Shown: piece after piece, positions 34,146 through 42,701 of the stretch
How positions within the stretch are numbered: position 1 is the first letter of the stretch
Layout of the letters: each line of letters opens with the position of its first letter
NCBI RefSeq assembly: GCF_008642375.1
Contig: NZ_CP029194.1
Span: 930,001 to 994,000, forward strand
Source: Streptomyces venezuelae
GTDB taxonomy: Bacteria; Actinomycetota; Actinomycetes; Streptomycetales; Streptomycetaceae
Length of the DNA stretch: 64,000 nt
Direction of reading: 5' to 3'
Translations under genes and position numbers: made by a program
Notes under the pieces: model-generated
Seen by the model: only the letters and a program-made list of their open reading frames with translations
Databases searched by the model: none
Told to the model about the DNA's origin: nothing

Positions 34146-34181
34146 TGGTCTGGACCAACGAAGTGGTCAAGTCCTTGACCA
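34146..34181. promoter_or_regulatory. Two palindromes, one DasR-type (dre-like)
   Basis: TGGTCTGGACCA (34146-34157) differs from the core of the DasR-responsive element (TGGTCTAGACCA) at one central base. TGGTCAAG-TC-CTTGACCA (34164-34181) is a second perfect 8-2-8 palindrome sharing the TGGTC/GACCA ends. Both sit between the divergent solute-binding and dodecin genes. They may bind DasR or another GntR-type repressor. Confidence 0.55.
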
Positions 34182-34319
34182 TCTCGTTCCGGCCTCCGGA
34201 CGGGAGGTCTTGATCCTTACCCTCGGTAATCGGCCGCGCGTCGTACGGAGGCCGTCCTGTCGCGCGGCGACGCGGCCTGGGGCACGGTGGAGGGACGCAC
34301 CGAGAGGAGTTCGGCCCCC

Positions 34320-34538
34320 ATGTCGAATCACACGTACCGCGTCACCGAGATCGTCGGGACCTCCACCGAAGGCGTCGACGAAGCCATCCGCAACGGCATC
34401 AACCGCGCCTCCCAGACGCTGCGCGGCCTCGACTGGTTCGAGGTCACGCAGGTCCGCGGCCACATCGTCGACGGCGCCATCGAGCATTACCAGGTCGGGC
34501 TGAAGGTCGGCTTCCGTCTGGAGGACGAGACGACCTGA
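34320..34538 (+). CDS. Dodecin
   Basis: 72 residues, the normal dodecin length. SNHTYRVTEIVGTSTEGVDE then AIRNGINRASQTLRGLDWFE and VTQVRGHIVDG match the family almost end to end, including the flavin-stacking Trp. Dodecins form hollow dodecamers that store and protect riboflavin or FMN in the cytoplasm. The ATG has GAGAGGAG about eleven bases upstream. Monocistronic. Confidence 0.95.
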   Translation: MSNHTYRVTEIVGTSTEGVDEAIRNGINRASQTLRGLDWFEVTQVRGHIVDGAIEHYQVGLKVGFRLEDETT

Positions 34539-34595
34539 CCGGGGGCCGGAACCCGGCCCGGGGCCATGCCGCCCTGGGCCAGATCCGGCGTCAGG

Positions 34596-34695
34596 CCCGG
34601 GCATCAGGACCGGAATCGGGTCACGGCCGGCCCGGGCATCAGAACCGGCATCGGGTCACGGCCGGCCCGGCCGTCAGCACCGGGATCAGGTCCGG
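34596..34695. repeat. Tandem 35-bp repeats between convergent genes
   Basis: Units at 34596-34630 and 34631-34665 match at all but two positions (starting CCCGGGCATCAG and ending TCACGGCCGG). A degenerate third unit follows at 34666-34695, and a partial copy precedes at about 34582. They fill the space between the dodecin and HAD genes and contain short GC-rich inverted repeats, so may act in termination. Confidence 0.75.
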
Positions 34696-35174
34696 CCCTC
34701 CTTCTCCTGGGCGTCCGTCAGCGCCTCCGACGGAGTCGCCCAGCCCGCGCGCACGACGCGGAACCCCGCCGCCTCCGCCGCGTCGCACACCAGCGCGTCG
34801 TCGTCGACGAGCATCCGGACCTCGCGGTCGGCGGCCAGCCGCCGCAGGACCTCCACCTTGGTCACCCGGGCCGGGCGGAAGTCGCGGTTGCTCCGCATGT
34901 GGATCCGCCCCTCCGGCAGGCCCTGCGCGGCCAGCCAGGCCAGGGTGGCCCGGCGGCACCGCTCCGGCCGCCCGGTCAGATAGACCACCTCGCACTCCTC
35001 CGCCGCCTTCCGGCACAGCGCGACGCCCTCCTCCAGCGGCGGATCGTCGGGCGCCGCCGCGAAGAAGCCGTCCCAGTTCTTGGGCCGGCCCTCCAGGAAG
35101 TGCTGGCGATGGGCGGTCGCGGAGAGGGTGTTGTCCAGGTCGAAGACGGCCAGCGGCCGGTTGTCGCGTGTCAC
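34686..35174 (-). CDS. HAD-family phosphatase (polynucleotide-kinase 3'-phosphatase-like)
   Basis: 162 residues from a GTG inside the lanM stop (GTGA). HAD motif I is AVFDLDNTLSATAHRQHFL, motif II VVYLTGRPERCRR, motif III lysine in ARVTKVEVLRRLA, and motif IV MLVDDDALVCDAAEAAGF. The EGRPKNWDGFFAAAPDDPP segment and overall size match small LNS2/PNKP-type HAD phosphatases. Translational coupling to a LanM synthetase is unusual. LanM phosphorylates Ser/Thr before dehydration, so a link to lanthipeptide maturation is possible but purely contextual. It may instead be a housekeeping enzyme trapped in the operon. Confidence 0.85.
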   Translation of the reverse strand: MTRDNRPLAVFDLDNTLSATAHRQHFLEGRPKNWDGFFAAAPDDPPLEEGVALCRKAAEECEVVYLTGRPERCRRATLAWLAAQGLPEGRIHMRSNRDFRPARVTKVEVLRRLAADREVRMLVDDDALVCDAAEAAGFRVVRAGWATPSEALTDAQEKEGRT

Positions 35175-38020
35175 GCCCCCAGCGTAGGAGCCGGGAGGGC
35201 CAGGAGGAGCGGCGAGCTCAGCCTGGCGTCCGGGTGCATCCGCAGCAGCTGGTGCACCACCCCGGACAGTCCCGGGAGCAGCCCCGGTGCGAACGCCTCC
35301 TTCGCGAGGCCGCCGACCGGACCGCGCTGCTCGATGCCGGTGAGCAGCTCCGCGTCGGCCTGCGCGGCGGACGGGCCCTCGTATCCCTTCAGGCCGCGCA
35401 GGCGGTGGAGGAGCTCCCGGAGTCCGAGGTCGCCGTGGCAGAGGGTGTGGCTCCAGCCGAAGCCCTCCCGCAGGCCCGCCGGTCCCGAGCGGAGCGCGGT
35501 GTCCAGATGGCGGGGGTCGCCGGTGCGCCCGTGGAGATCGACGGCGGCCAGGCCGATGCCCGTACTGCCGTGACACCACGCGGTCGGATGGTCGACCTCT
35601 CCTCCGACCCGCGCGTCGGCCCAGGCCCGTACCTCCGGCGCGTACAAGGACTCTTCGAAGTCATGCGCCAGAGCGCCGAGTTCGTACCATCGGCGCCGGT
35701 CGGCCGCGCTCCCGGCGGCGGAGAGGGCGAGCCTGGTCAGCGCCCAGCCGGCGCCGGTGGCGCCGTGGGCGAATCCGCCGATGCCCTCCGGGAACATCAC
35801 GGTGGACCACCGTGCTCCGCGGTCGTCGACGACCGCGGTCCCTTCCAGCCGCCGCCCGGCCTCGGCGGCGACGTCCATCCACCTTTCCTCGTCGGTGAGT
35901 TCGGCGAGGTCGAGCAGGGGGACGATCACCCCGGCCACGCCACCGAGCACGTCGAGCGCCCGGTCCTCGGCGATGGCCTCCGGGGTCAGCAGCGCGGCCC
36001 TGGCGCGGGCGCGGTCGAGCGGTCCCGGCGTCCCGAGGACACGGTGGAGGGCCGCCCAGGTCCACACCTGCGAGGCGATCCCGGTGAACCCGCCGAGCCG
36101 GCTGGTCGGCATGGTGTCCTCGGTGGCGGCCAGCACCTCCAGGGTGCCGGCCAGTACCGGCTCGACGTCGGCCACCGGGTCGGCCCGGCCCGCCCGCTGC
36201 TCCCGCAGGTACTCGGCGAGGGCGAGGGCGACGCCGCCCTGGCCGGTGTAGAGGTCCGCGCCCAGCGGGCGGACCGCCCAGCCGTAGTCCGTCAGTACGG
36301 GACTGATCCAGGTCGCCGTGGCGTCGCTGCCGCGCACGGCCGCCGCGCAGATCGTGTCCACGGCCGCGGCCGCCAGGGAGCGGCGGCGCCGGTCCAGGTC
36401 CTCGGCGCCCGGCGACCGGGCAGGCGTCCGCACGCGGTCCGGGAGCTGCCGCTCGTTCAGGTAGGCACCGACCAGCGCGCTGCGGATGGTGTCGCGCTCG
36501 CGGGTGAGGTCCGTCTGCCGCCAGTCGGTCAGGAAGGCGGCGAGCCGCTGTCCGTCCACCCGTTCGCCGAACACGGGGACGTCACCGATCAGCAGGTCCG
36601 CGATCTCCGCGTCGATCACCGCGGGTTCGCGGGGTGCGCCCGGGGCGGCGAGGGCGTTGCGGTGGAGGATGTCCCGGGCCCGCGCCAGGGCGGCTTCGGG
36701 GTCGTGCAGCGAGGCCGGGTGCCAGAGCATCCGGCCGATGTCCGTGTACGTCTGTGTGGGCCGTCGGATCCTGCGGACCCGGCAGCCGTCGAACACCGTC
36801 ATCAGTGCGCCGAGTTCACCGTCGGCGTCGAGTTTCGCGAGCGCCACGGTGAGCCTGTCGAATCCGGTGAGCACCTGGTCCCAGTGACGGATCAGCACCG
36901 GCTCGGGGCTGGGGTGGTTGCCGGCCGGCGGCAGGTCCACCACACCGATCTCCATGCGGGCGGTGTCGAGTCCTCCGTCCGCGATGACGGGGACACGGAT
37001 CTGCGGCTGCTGTCCGGGCAGTCCGCCCGCGGCCGAGAGGTCCACGCCGGCGAGGGCGTAGCCGTCGGTGCGGAGCGGCAGGATGCCGGTGCGCAGCACC
37101 GTGTTGCGGATCGTCCGGGCCGCCTGGTCGACGGCGTCGCCGCGCCCGCTCGGCGGAACCTCGACATCGGGGGTGAACAGCGCCTCGGCGTCGACCACGG
37201 CGGGCACGGGGCCGTGGGCCACCAGGTTCTCGGCGTGCAGGTCGGTCCCGCCGAGGAGTCGCATCACCGCGAGCCATCCGCCCAGGGCTCGGTAGAAGCG
37301 GGCGAGTTCCGCCTCGTCCCGGCAGTAGTGGTGACCGAGGTGTTCGGCCCAGCCGTAGCCTTCGCGGACCACGACCCTCGGCACCCCCAGGTCCTCGGCG
37401 CCGGGGACGGCGGCGACGAAGGAGCGCAGCGCCGCGTCCACCTCCGTCGGCCGCGGCTTGTACATGACGCTGCCCGTCTCGAAGAGCACCCGGGCGACCG
37501 CGCGCCCTCCGTGGTGCGTGTCCCCGCGGGCGAGCTCCAGGCCGCGCAGGGGGCCCGGGTCCTCGCCGAGCAGGCCGGCGACGGCCTCCCGGTCCGCGGC
37601 GAGCCGTGCGCCCAGTTCCAGCGCGCCCTCGATCAGGAGGCGCCCGGCGGCGAAGGCCCGGTCGAGCAGCGCCGGGTAGCGCCGGTGCAGGGTCTCGGTG
37701 AACGCGGGGGCGGAGGCGTGCCGGAGGAAGGAGTCCCAGCGGGCGGCCGAGTCCGCTCCGGGCAGTTCGCCGGCCAGGGCGGCGGCCCGCAGCTCCAGCA
37801 GGAGCACCCGGTTGAGCCGGAGCTGCAGCGTGCGGCCGAGGGCCTCGCGCGCCGCCTCGCGCAGTACCGCCCGCTCGTCGGCGGCCAGCCCGGCGACCTC
37901 CGGGATCCGGTCGTCCAGCTCCGCGAACAGCGGGCCTGCGAAGGTGTTCACCGGTGCGGCGAACCATCCCTCGGGCGGCGCTCCGTCGGCCGGGCCGGCC
38001 GCTGCCACCGGTTCCCCCAT
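35171..38020 (-). CDS. lanM: Class II lanthipeptide synthetase LanM
   Basis: 949 residues; ATG with AGGAGAGG upstream. The N-terminal dehydratase (about 1-560) has the lipid-kinase-like core: Lys in VMYKPRPTEVDAAL, catalytic GTDLHAENLVAHG and metal-binding VVDAEALF. It phosphorylates and then eliminates Ser/Thr of the precursor. The C-terminal LanC-type cyclase has YTGQGGVALALAEYL and the zinc ligands in TAWCHGSTGIGL and TLCHGDLGLREL, and forms thioether rings. It follows the precursor gene by 118 bases containing an attenuator-like hairpin, and overlaps the HAD gene. No LanT transporter, protease or immunity gene is nearby. Confidence 0.93.
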   Translation of the reverse strand: MGEPVAAAGPADGAPPEGWFAAPVNTFAGPLFAELDDRIPEVAGLAADERAVLREAAREALGRTLQLRLNRVLLLELRAAALAGELPGADSAARWDSFLRHASAPAFTETLHRRYPALLDRAFAAGRLLIEGALELGARLAADREAVAGLLGEDPGPLRGLELARGDTHHGGRAVARVLFETGSVMYKPRPTEVDAALRSFVAAVPGAEDLGVPRVVVREGYGWAEHLGHHYCRDEAELARFYRALGGWLAVMRLLGGTDLHAENLVAHGPVPAVVDAEALFTPDVEVPPSGRGDAVDQAARTIRNTVLRTGILPLRTDGYALAGVDLSAAGGLPGQQPQIRVPVIADGGLDTARMEIGVVDLPPAGNHPSPEPVLIRHWDQVLTGFDRLTVALAKLDADGELGALMTVFDGCRVRRIRRPTQTYTDIGRMLWHPASLHDPEAALARARDILHRNALAAPGAPREPAVIDAEIADLLIGDVPVFGERVDGQRLAAFLTDWRQTDLTRERDTIRSALVGAYLNERQLPDRVRTPARSPGAEDLDRRRRSLAAAAVDTICAAAVRGSDATATWISPVLTDYGWAVRPLGADLYTGQGGVALALAEYLREQRAGRADPVADVEPVLAGTLEVLAATEDTMPTSRLGGFTGIASQVWTWAALHRVLGTPGPLDRARARAALLTPEAIAEDRALDVLGGVAGVIVPLLDLAELTDEERWMDVAAEAGRRLEGTAVVDDRGARWSTVMFPEGIGGFAHGATGAGWALTRLALSAAGSAADRRRWYELGALAHDFEESLYAPEVRAWADARVGGEVDHPTAWCHGSTGIGLAAVDLHGRTGDPRHLDTALRSGPAGLREGFGWSHTLCHGDLGLRELLHRLRGLKGYEGPSAAQADAELLTGIEQRGPVGGLAKEAFAPGLLPGLSGVVHQLLRMHPDARLSSPLLLALPAPTLGA

Positions 38021-38077
38021 GCTGCATCCTCTCCTGGCGCCTGGTGCGCGTGATCTGGCCTGCGGTGGTGACGCGGG

Positions 38078-38103
38078 CCGGGGAGCCCGTGCGGGCTCCC
38101 CGG
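38078..38103 (-). terminator. Attenuator-like hairpin between lanA and lanM
   Basis: CCGGGGAGCCC and GGGCTCCCCGG form a perfect 11-bp stem with a GTGC loop, 36 bases after the precursor stop on the minus strand. Partial termination here would give an excess of precursor over synthetase, as in many lanthipeptide operons. Confidence 0.65.
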
Positions 38104-38138
38104 GTGTCGCGTGCGGTGCTGTGCCGTACGGCGGTTCG

Positions 38139-38342
38139 TCAGCAGCAGTAGCTGTGCCACGAACCGGTACAGCTGCTGCACCCGGTGAGCAGCGCCTCGG
38201 TGGCATCGGTCAGCGCGGCCTCTCCGGCCGCGCCGCCGACGTAGAGCGGTCCGGCCGGGTTGTCGGCGCCGAAGGCCGTCTCGGCGCCCTGGAGCCAGGC
38301 GGTGACGATCGCGTCGGTACGGGTGGCGGAAATGACGGGCAT
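38139..38342 (-). CDS. lanA: Class II lanthipeptide precursor (DUF6229-like)
   Basis: 67 residues with a very strong TAGGAGGAA ribosome site. Residues 1-50 form a leader (SATRTDAIVTAWLQGAETAF, then VGGAAGEAALTDATEALLTG). The C-terminus CSSCTGSWHSYCC (55-67) is a Cys/Ser/Thr core with Cys at 55, 58, 66 and 67, Ser at 56, 57, 61 and 64, and Thr at 59. Up to four thioether rings are possible in 13 residues. GG or GAAG within VGGAAG is a possible leader cleavage site. The adjacent lanM makes the assignment strong. The C-terminal CC is distinctive. I believe DUF6229 covers this family. Confidence 0.85.
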   Translation of the reverse strand: MPVISATRTDAIVTAWLQGAETAFGADNPAGPLYVGGAAGEAALTDATEALLTGCSSCTGSWHSYCC

Positions 38343-38789
38343 GCGTTTCCTCCTACGAGCCTGGATTGCGCGGAGCTACAGAATCCACCGGAGGATGTCC
38401 GTCCGAGACCTGTCAGAACCGGTCAAACTTCAACTGCCTGTTCCGTCGTGTCAGGACCGGCCGGAGAGTCGCCGGCGCGCCGCCGGACGGGTGTCCGCCG
38501 AGCGGTGCGGCGGGAGCGCGAGCCGAGGTGGGTGACGGTGTCCACCCTCACGCGGCCGGCCGGGCCAACCCGCCCGCGCGGGGACGCGATGGACGGTGGC
38601 CGTGCCCGTCAAGTGGTGCGGTCCGCGCACATTTCGCCATTCACCGTCCGCCATGCGGACGCTTCACACGCCCCGCGTGCCCCCGCGAGACCGCCCGGGG
38701 GCGGGGGCGGGCCGCCGACAGGGCCCCGGCTCATCCGGGCCCCACCCACCCGACCGGGCCAAACAGGAATCCGTAGCTAAAATCGACGC
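38343..38789. other. Intergenic region between lanA and the UvrA-like gene
   Basis: No gene. On the minus strand TTGAAG and TTTGACC occur together near 38420-38435 and could belong to the lanA promoter, but no clear -10 partner is seen. On the plus strand TAAAAT at 38778-38783 is a good -10 box seven bases before the ATG at 38790. Confidence 0.5.
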
Positions 38790-41189
38790 ATGCACGACAG
38801 CCCCCACGACCCGTACGTCCGTGTCCGCGGCGCCCGCGAGCACAACCTCGCCGGGGTCGACGTCGACATCCCACGCGACGCGCTCGTCGCCTTCACCGGC
38901 GTCTCCGGTTCGGGCAAGTCCTCGCTCGCCTTCGGGACGATCTACGCGGAGGCTCAGCGGCGCTACTTCGAATCGGTCGCGCCGTACGCACGGCGCCTGA
39001 TCCATCAGGTGGGGGCGCCCGCGGTCGGCGAGATCAGCGGGCTGCCCCCGGCGGTCTCCCTGGAGCAGAGCCGGTCCTCGCCGAACGCCCGCTCCTCCGT
39101 CGGTACGGTGACGACGCTCTCCAACTCCCTGCGGATGCTGTTCTCGCGGGCCGGCCGGTACCCGGAGGGTGCGGAGCGGCTCGACTCCGACGCCTTCTCC
39201 CCCAACACGGCGGCGGGCGCCTGCCCTTCGTGTCACGGCATCGGCCTCATCCACGAGACGAGCGAGGAACTCCTCGTCCCCGACCGTGACCTGACCATCC
39301 GGCAGGGTGCCATCGCCGCCTGGCCGGGGGCCTGGCAGGGGAAGAACCTGCGGGACGTCCTGGACACCCTCGGGTACGACGTCGACCGGCCGTGGCGCGA
39401 GCTGGCCGCGAAGGACCGGGAGTGGATCCTCTTCACCGAGGAGCAGCCGGTCGTCACGGTGCACCCGGTGCGGGAGGCGGATCGCATCCAACGCCCCTAC
39501 CAGGGAACGTACATGAGTGCCCGGCGGTACGTGCTGCGCACCTTCGCCGACTCGAAGAGCGCGACGCTGCGGGCGAAGGCGGAACGGTTCCTGACGAGTG
39601 CGCCGTGTCCGGTGTGCGGCGGCAGCCGGCTGCGTCCGGAGGCGCTCGCGGTGACCTTCGCGGGGCGGACGATCGCCGAGCTGGCCGCGCTTCCCCTGAC
39701 GGTCCTGGCCGGGCTTCTCGCGGAGACGCCGGTGGACGGCGCGGAGACCGCGCGCGTCCTCACCGAGGATCTCGTCGCCCGGATCGCGACGGTCACCGAA
39801 CTCGGTCTGGGCTACCTCAGCCTGGACCGCGCCACCCCCACCCTCTCCAACGGCGAGCTCCAGCGGCTGCGGCTCGCGACGCAGTTGCGTTCGGGGCTCT
39901 TCGGCGTCGTGTACGTGCTCGACGAGCCGTCGGCCGGTCTGCACCCGGCCGACACCGAGGCGCTCCTCGTGGTCCTCGACCGGCTGAAGGCGGCCGGGAA
40001 CTCGGTCTTCGTCGTGGAACACCATCTCGACGTCGTCCGGCACGCCGACTGGCTCGTCGACGTCGGGCCGCGCGCGGGCGTCCACGGCGGGCGCGTCCTG
40101 CACAGCGGTCCGCCGGAGAAGCTCGCGTCCGTCGAGGCGTCCGCGACCCGGCGTTTCCTCTTCGAGCGGGAAGCGGCGCCCGCGCGGACGGTACGGGTCC
40201 CGGTGGACTGGCTGCGTACGGGGCCGGTGACCCGGCACAACCTGCGGGCGGTCGACGCGGCCTTCCCGCTCGGCGTCCTCACCGCCGTGACGGGAGTGTC
40301 GGGTTCGGGCAAGTCGACGCTCGTCGGCGCCCTGACCGAGGAACTCCCGGGAGTGGGGCGTCTGGTGACGGTGGACCAGCGTCCGATCGGGCGGACCCCG
40401 CGGTCCAACCTCGCCACGTACACGGGTCTTTTCGACGTCGTACGGAAGCTCTTCACCGAGACGGCGGAGGCTCGGGCGCGCGGCTACAAGGCGGGCCGCT
40501 TCTCCTTCAACGTCGCCGGTGGCCGCTGCGAGACCTGCCAGGGCGAGGGCTTCGTCTCGGTGGAGCTCCTCTTCCTGCCGAGCACGTACGCGCCCTGCCC
40601 CGACTGCCACGGCGCCCGGTACAACCCGGAGACGCTTCAGGTGCGGTGGCGCGGGCTCACCATCGCCGAGGTCCTGGACCTCACCGTCGAGTCGGCCGCG
40701 GAGTTCTTCGACGACACCCCGGCCGCCGCCCGGAGCCTGCGGACCCTGCTGGACGTGGGCCTCGGCTATCTGCGGCTCGGGCAGCCGGCGACGGAGCTGT
40801 CCGGCGGCGAGGCGCAGCGCATCAAGCTCGCCTCGGAGCTCCAGCGCCCGCGCCGCTCCGCCACGCTGTACGTGCTCGACGAGCCGACGACGGGGCTGCA
40901 CCCGGCGGACGTCGAGGTCCTGATGCGCCAGCTGCACGGCCTCGTGGACGCGGGCCACTCCGTGATCGTGGTCGAGCACGACATGGATGTGGTCGCCACC
41001 GCCGACTGGGTCCTCGACCTGGGCCCGGGCGGCGGCGACGAGGGCGGCCGGGTGGTGGTGGCGGGGCCGCCGGACCGGGTGGCGCGGGCGGCCGGCAGCC
41101 GCACCGCGCCGTATCTGGCCCGGTCCCTGGGGATCACCGGCGAGCCCTGGGACCCGCCGGCGGATCAGGCCGCCGTGTCGAACGTGTAG
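38790..41189 (+). CDS. UvrA-like ABC ATPase (class II UvrA / drug-resistance type)
   Basis: 799 residues, about 150 shorter than housekeeping UvrA. Two ABC modules: Walker [21 protein letters not shown] and [20 protein letters not shown], signatures [12 protein letters not shown] and [12 protein letters not shown], Walker [21 protein letters not shown] and [20 protein letters not shown]. Zinc fingers are [22 protein letters not shown] and CETCQGEGF with [10 protein letters not shown]. Class II UvrA proteins lack part of the UvrB-binding region and are linked to resistance to DNA-binding antibiotics (DrrC, for example). TAAAAT just before the ATG and no Shine-Dalgarno site suggest a leaderless message. 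Ends 25 bases inside the convergent melC2. Confidence 0.92.
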   Translation: MHDSPHDPYVRVRGAREHNLAGVDVDIPRDALVAFTGVSGSGKSSLAFGTIYAEAQRRYFESVAPYARRLIHQVGAPAVGEISGLPPAVSLEQSRSSPNARSSVGTVTTLSNSLRMLFSRAGRYPEGAERLDSDAFSPNTAAGACPSCHGIGLIHETSEELLVPDRDLTIRQGAIAAWPGAWQGKNLRDVLDTLGYDVDRPWRELAAKDREWILFTEEQPVVTVHPVREADRIQRPYQGTYMSARRYVLRTFADSKSATLRAKAERFLTSAPCPVCGGSRLRPEALAVTFAGRTIAELAALPLTVLAGLLAETPVDGAETARVLTEDLVARIATVTELGLGYLSLDRATPTLSNGELQRLRLATQLRSGLFGVVYVLDEPSAGLHPADTEALLVVLDRLKAAGNSVFVVEHHLDVVRHADWLVDVGPRAGVHGGRVLHSGPPEKLASVEASATRRFLFEREAAPARTVRVPVDWLRTGPVTRHNLRAVDAAFPLGVLTAVTGVSGSGKSTLVGALTEELPGVGRLVTVDQRPIGRTPRSNLATYTGLFDVVRKLFTETAEARARGYKAGRFSFNVAGGRCETCQGEGFVSVELLFLPSTYAPCPDCHGARYNPETLQVRWRGLTIAEVLDLTVESAAEFFDDTPAAARSLRTLLDVGLGYLRLGQPATELSGGEAQRIKLASELQRPRRSATLYVLDEPTTGLHPADVEVLMRQLHGLVDAGHSVIVVEHDMDVVATADWVLDLGPGGGDEGGRVVVAGPPDRVARAAGSRTAPYLARSLGITGEPWDPPADQAAVSNV

Positions 41190-41992
41190 TGCGGGGTGTG
41201 GTCCAGCATGTCCGCGGGGGTCACGTCGTTCCACGGGCGCATGGTGTCGCGGAGGTCGACGACGTTCGCGGTGCCCGCGGCCGGCAGGTACGTCGACTTG
41301 GGATGGCGCGCCTGCCAGTCGGCCCACAGCTTGTCGATGAAGGCGTGGTGCAGCCAGAACACCGGGTCGTTGGGGGAGACTCCGGTGCCCATCTGTCCGC
41401 CGACCCAGACGTGGACGCGGTTGTGGAGGTTGACTCCGCGCCAGCCCTCCAGGTGGTTGCGGAAGCCGTCCGATGAGCTGTTCCAGGGGGCGGTGTCGTA
41501 GGTCTCCATGGCGAGGACGGAGTCCACCTCGGCGCGGGTGGGGAGCTGGCGGCCGCCCGCGCCGAGGTCGCGCCGGAGGAAGTCGCGCGCGTCGACACGG
41601 ACGCTGATCGTCCAGCGGTTGCCGCTGCGGGCGAACGGGCCGTCCGTCACCTGCCCGTCGCGGGCGCGCCCGGTGCCGCCGAGGAAGTCGGGCGCCCAGA
41701 GCGAGGAGCGGGAGGTGCGGTCGGCCGTCCAGTCCCAGTAGGGGAGGTTGACGGTCGGGTCGACGGACTGCAGGGCCTGCTCGAACTCTATGAGGAAGCG
41801 CCGGTGCCAAGGCAGGAACGACGGCGAGCGGTGGCCGACGCGGTCGCCGTTGTCGGTGTCGCTCATGATGAAGGCGTTGTGCGTGGTGACGAAGGTGTCG
41901 TACCTCCCGGAGCGCTTGAGCTCCAGGAGGGCGTTGACGAAACGTCGCTTCTCGTCGGCGGTGAGGGTGGCCTGGTTCTTGCGTACGGTCAT
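41165..41992 (-). CDS. melC2: Tyrosinase
   Basis: 275 residues, the standard length of Streptomyces MelC2. A type 3 copper enzyme oxidising tyrosine and L-DOPA to melanin precursors. Copper ligands: His in FVTTHNAFIM, VGHRSPSFLPWHRRFLIEFE for CuA; NLHNRVHVWVGG and DPVFWLHHAFIDKLWADWQA for CuB. The N-terminus MTVRKNQATLTADEKRRFVN is characteristic. There is no signal peptide. It is secreted as a complex with MelC1, whose gene lies 23 bases upstream. Its 3' end overlaps the UvrA-like gene by 25 bases. Confidence 0.97.
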   Translation of the reverse strand: MTVRKNQATLTADEKRRFVNALLELKRSGRYDTFVTTHNAFIMSDTDNGDRVGHRSPSFLPWHRRFLIEFEQALQSVDPTVNLPYWDWTADRTSRSSLWAPDFLGGTGRARDGQVTDGPFARSGNRWTISVRVDARDFLRRDLGAGGRQLPTRAEVDSVLAMETYDTAPWNSSSDGFRNHLEGWRGVNLHNRVHVWVGGQMGTGVSPNDPVFWLHHAFIDKLWADWQARHPKSTYLPAAGTANVVDLRDTMRPWNDVTPADMLDHTPHYTFDTAA

Positions 41993-42015
41993 GGGTGGTA
42001 CGGCTCCTGGATCGG

Positions 42016-42411
42016 TCAGGCGAGGGTGAGGGGTACGAGCGGGGCACCCTGGAGTTCCCGGACGGCCGCGCGGGCCAGCGCCTTGGGCGTGGCGACCGGC
42101 TCGTAGTGGTTGATCACGCTGATCCAGGTGCCGTCGGCGTTCCGCATGACGTGCAGTTCCTCGCCGTCGATCGTCACGGAGTAGCCGCCGCCGTGGTGTC
42201 CCCCGTGGTGACCGCCGCCGTGCGAGGCGCCGCCTTTGATGCGGCGGCCCAGGTAGACCTCGTCGAAGGAGGAGGCCGGGACCGGGCCGGCCGCGGGAGC
42301 GGCGGCCCGGGGAGAGTCGGCGACGGCGGAGCCGGCCAGGGCGAGGCCCGCGGCGGCGCCGGCGGCGCCTGCCGCGACGCCGAGAGCCCGGCGACGGGTG
42401 ATGTTGGACAT
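42016..42411 (-). CDS. melC1: Tyrosinase cofactor / copper chaperone
   Basis: 131 residues. A twin-arginine signal ([20 protein letters not shown], cleavage near VADS) is followed by [14 protein letters not shown], the His-rich [20 protein letters not shown] and [20 protein letters not shown]. MelC1 delivers copper to MelC2 and carries it through the Tat pathway. First gene of the melC operon, with GGGGGTTTC before the ATG. The histidine tract is the proposed copper-donor site. Confidence 0.96.
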   Translation of the reverse strand: MSNITRRRALGVAAGAAGAAAGLALAGSAVADSPRAAAPAAGPVPASSFDEVYLGRRIKGGASHGGGHHGGHHGGGYSVTIDGEELHVMRNADGTWISVINHYEPVATPKALARAAVRELQGAPLVPLTLA

Positions 42412-42590
42412 GAAACCCCCTAGTGGTCTGCGACCGGGGGTTTGGTCATATGCCCCCGGCAGCCCTCATCAGTACCCGGGGGTGTCGGCGCGCCGGAAAT
42501 CACCGGCGGCCGGTTGGCTACGAAGTGGACAACATGCCACGAAATGTACAGAGTTGAACGGAGTTGATCTTGCTGTGCCGGCGGACGGAG

Positions 42591-42657
42591 GCACCCTGGA
42601 GCGAAGATCTTACGGAGAAGGTGATCGTTTTGTGAACGATCTTTCGCTCCAGGGTGC
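42591..42657. repeat. Nested inverted repeat between melC1 and sdhB
   Basis: GCACCCTGGAGCGAA-GATC (42591-42609) and its near-exact reverse complement (42638-42657, one extra base) form a 19-bp stem. The 28-base loop carries part of a second perfect palindrome, GATCGTT-TTGTG-AACGATC (42623-42641). It may terminate sdhCAB, but the nested symmetry is more than a terminator needs. Apart from this, 42412-42701 shows no gene. Confidence 0.75.
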
Positions 42658-42701
42658 GATGTGTGGCGGGGCCCACGCCGTCAGACTGGCCGGATCCGGC
42701 C

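Noticed and set aside
35168..38053. 961-codon plus-strand open frame opposite lanM
   Set aside because: Shadow frame without domains. LanM kinase and zinc-cyclase motifs are complete on the minus strand.
38664..42047. 1127-codon minus-strand open frame
   Set aside because: Antisense to the UvrA-like gene and out of frame with melC2; composition Arg/Pro/Leu-rich with no motif.
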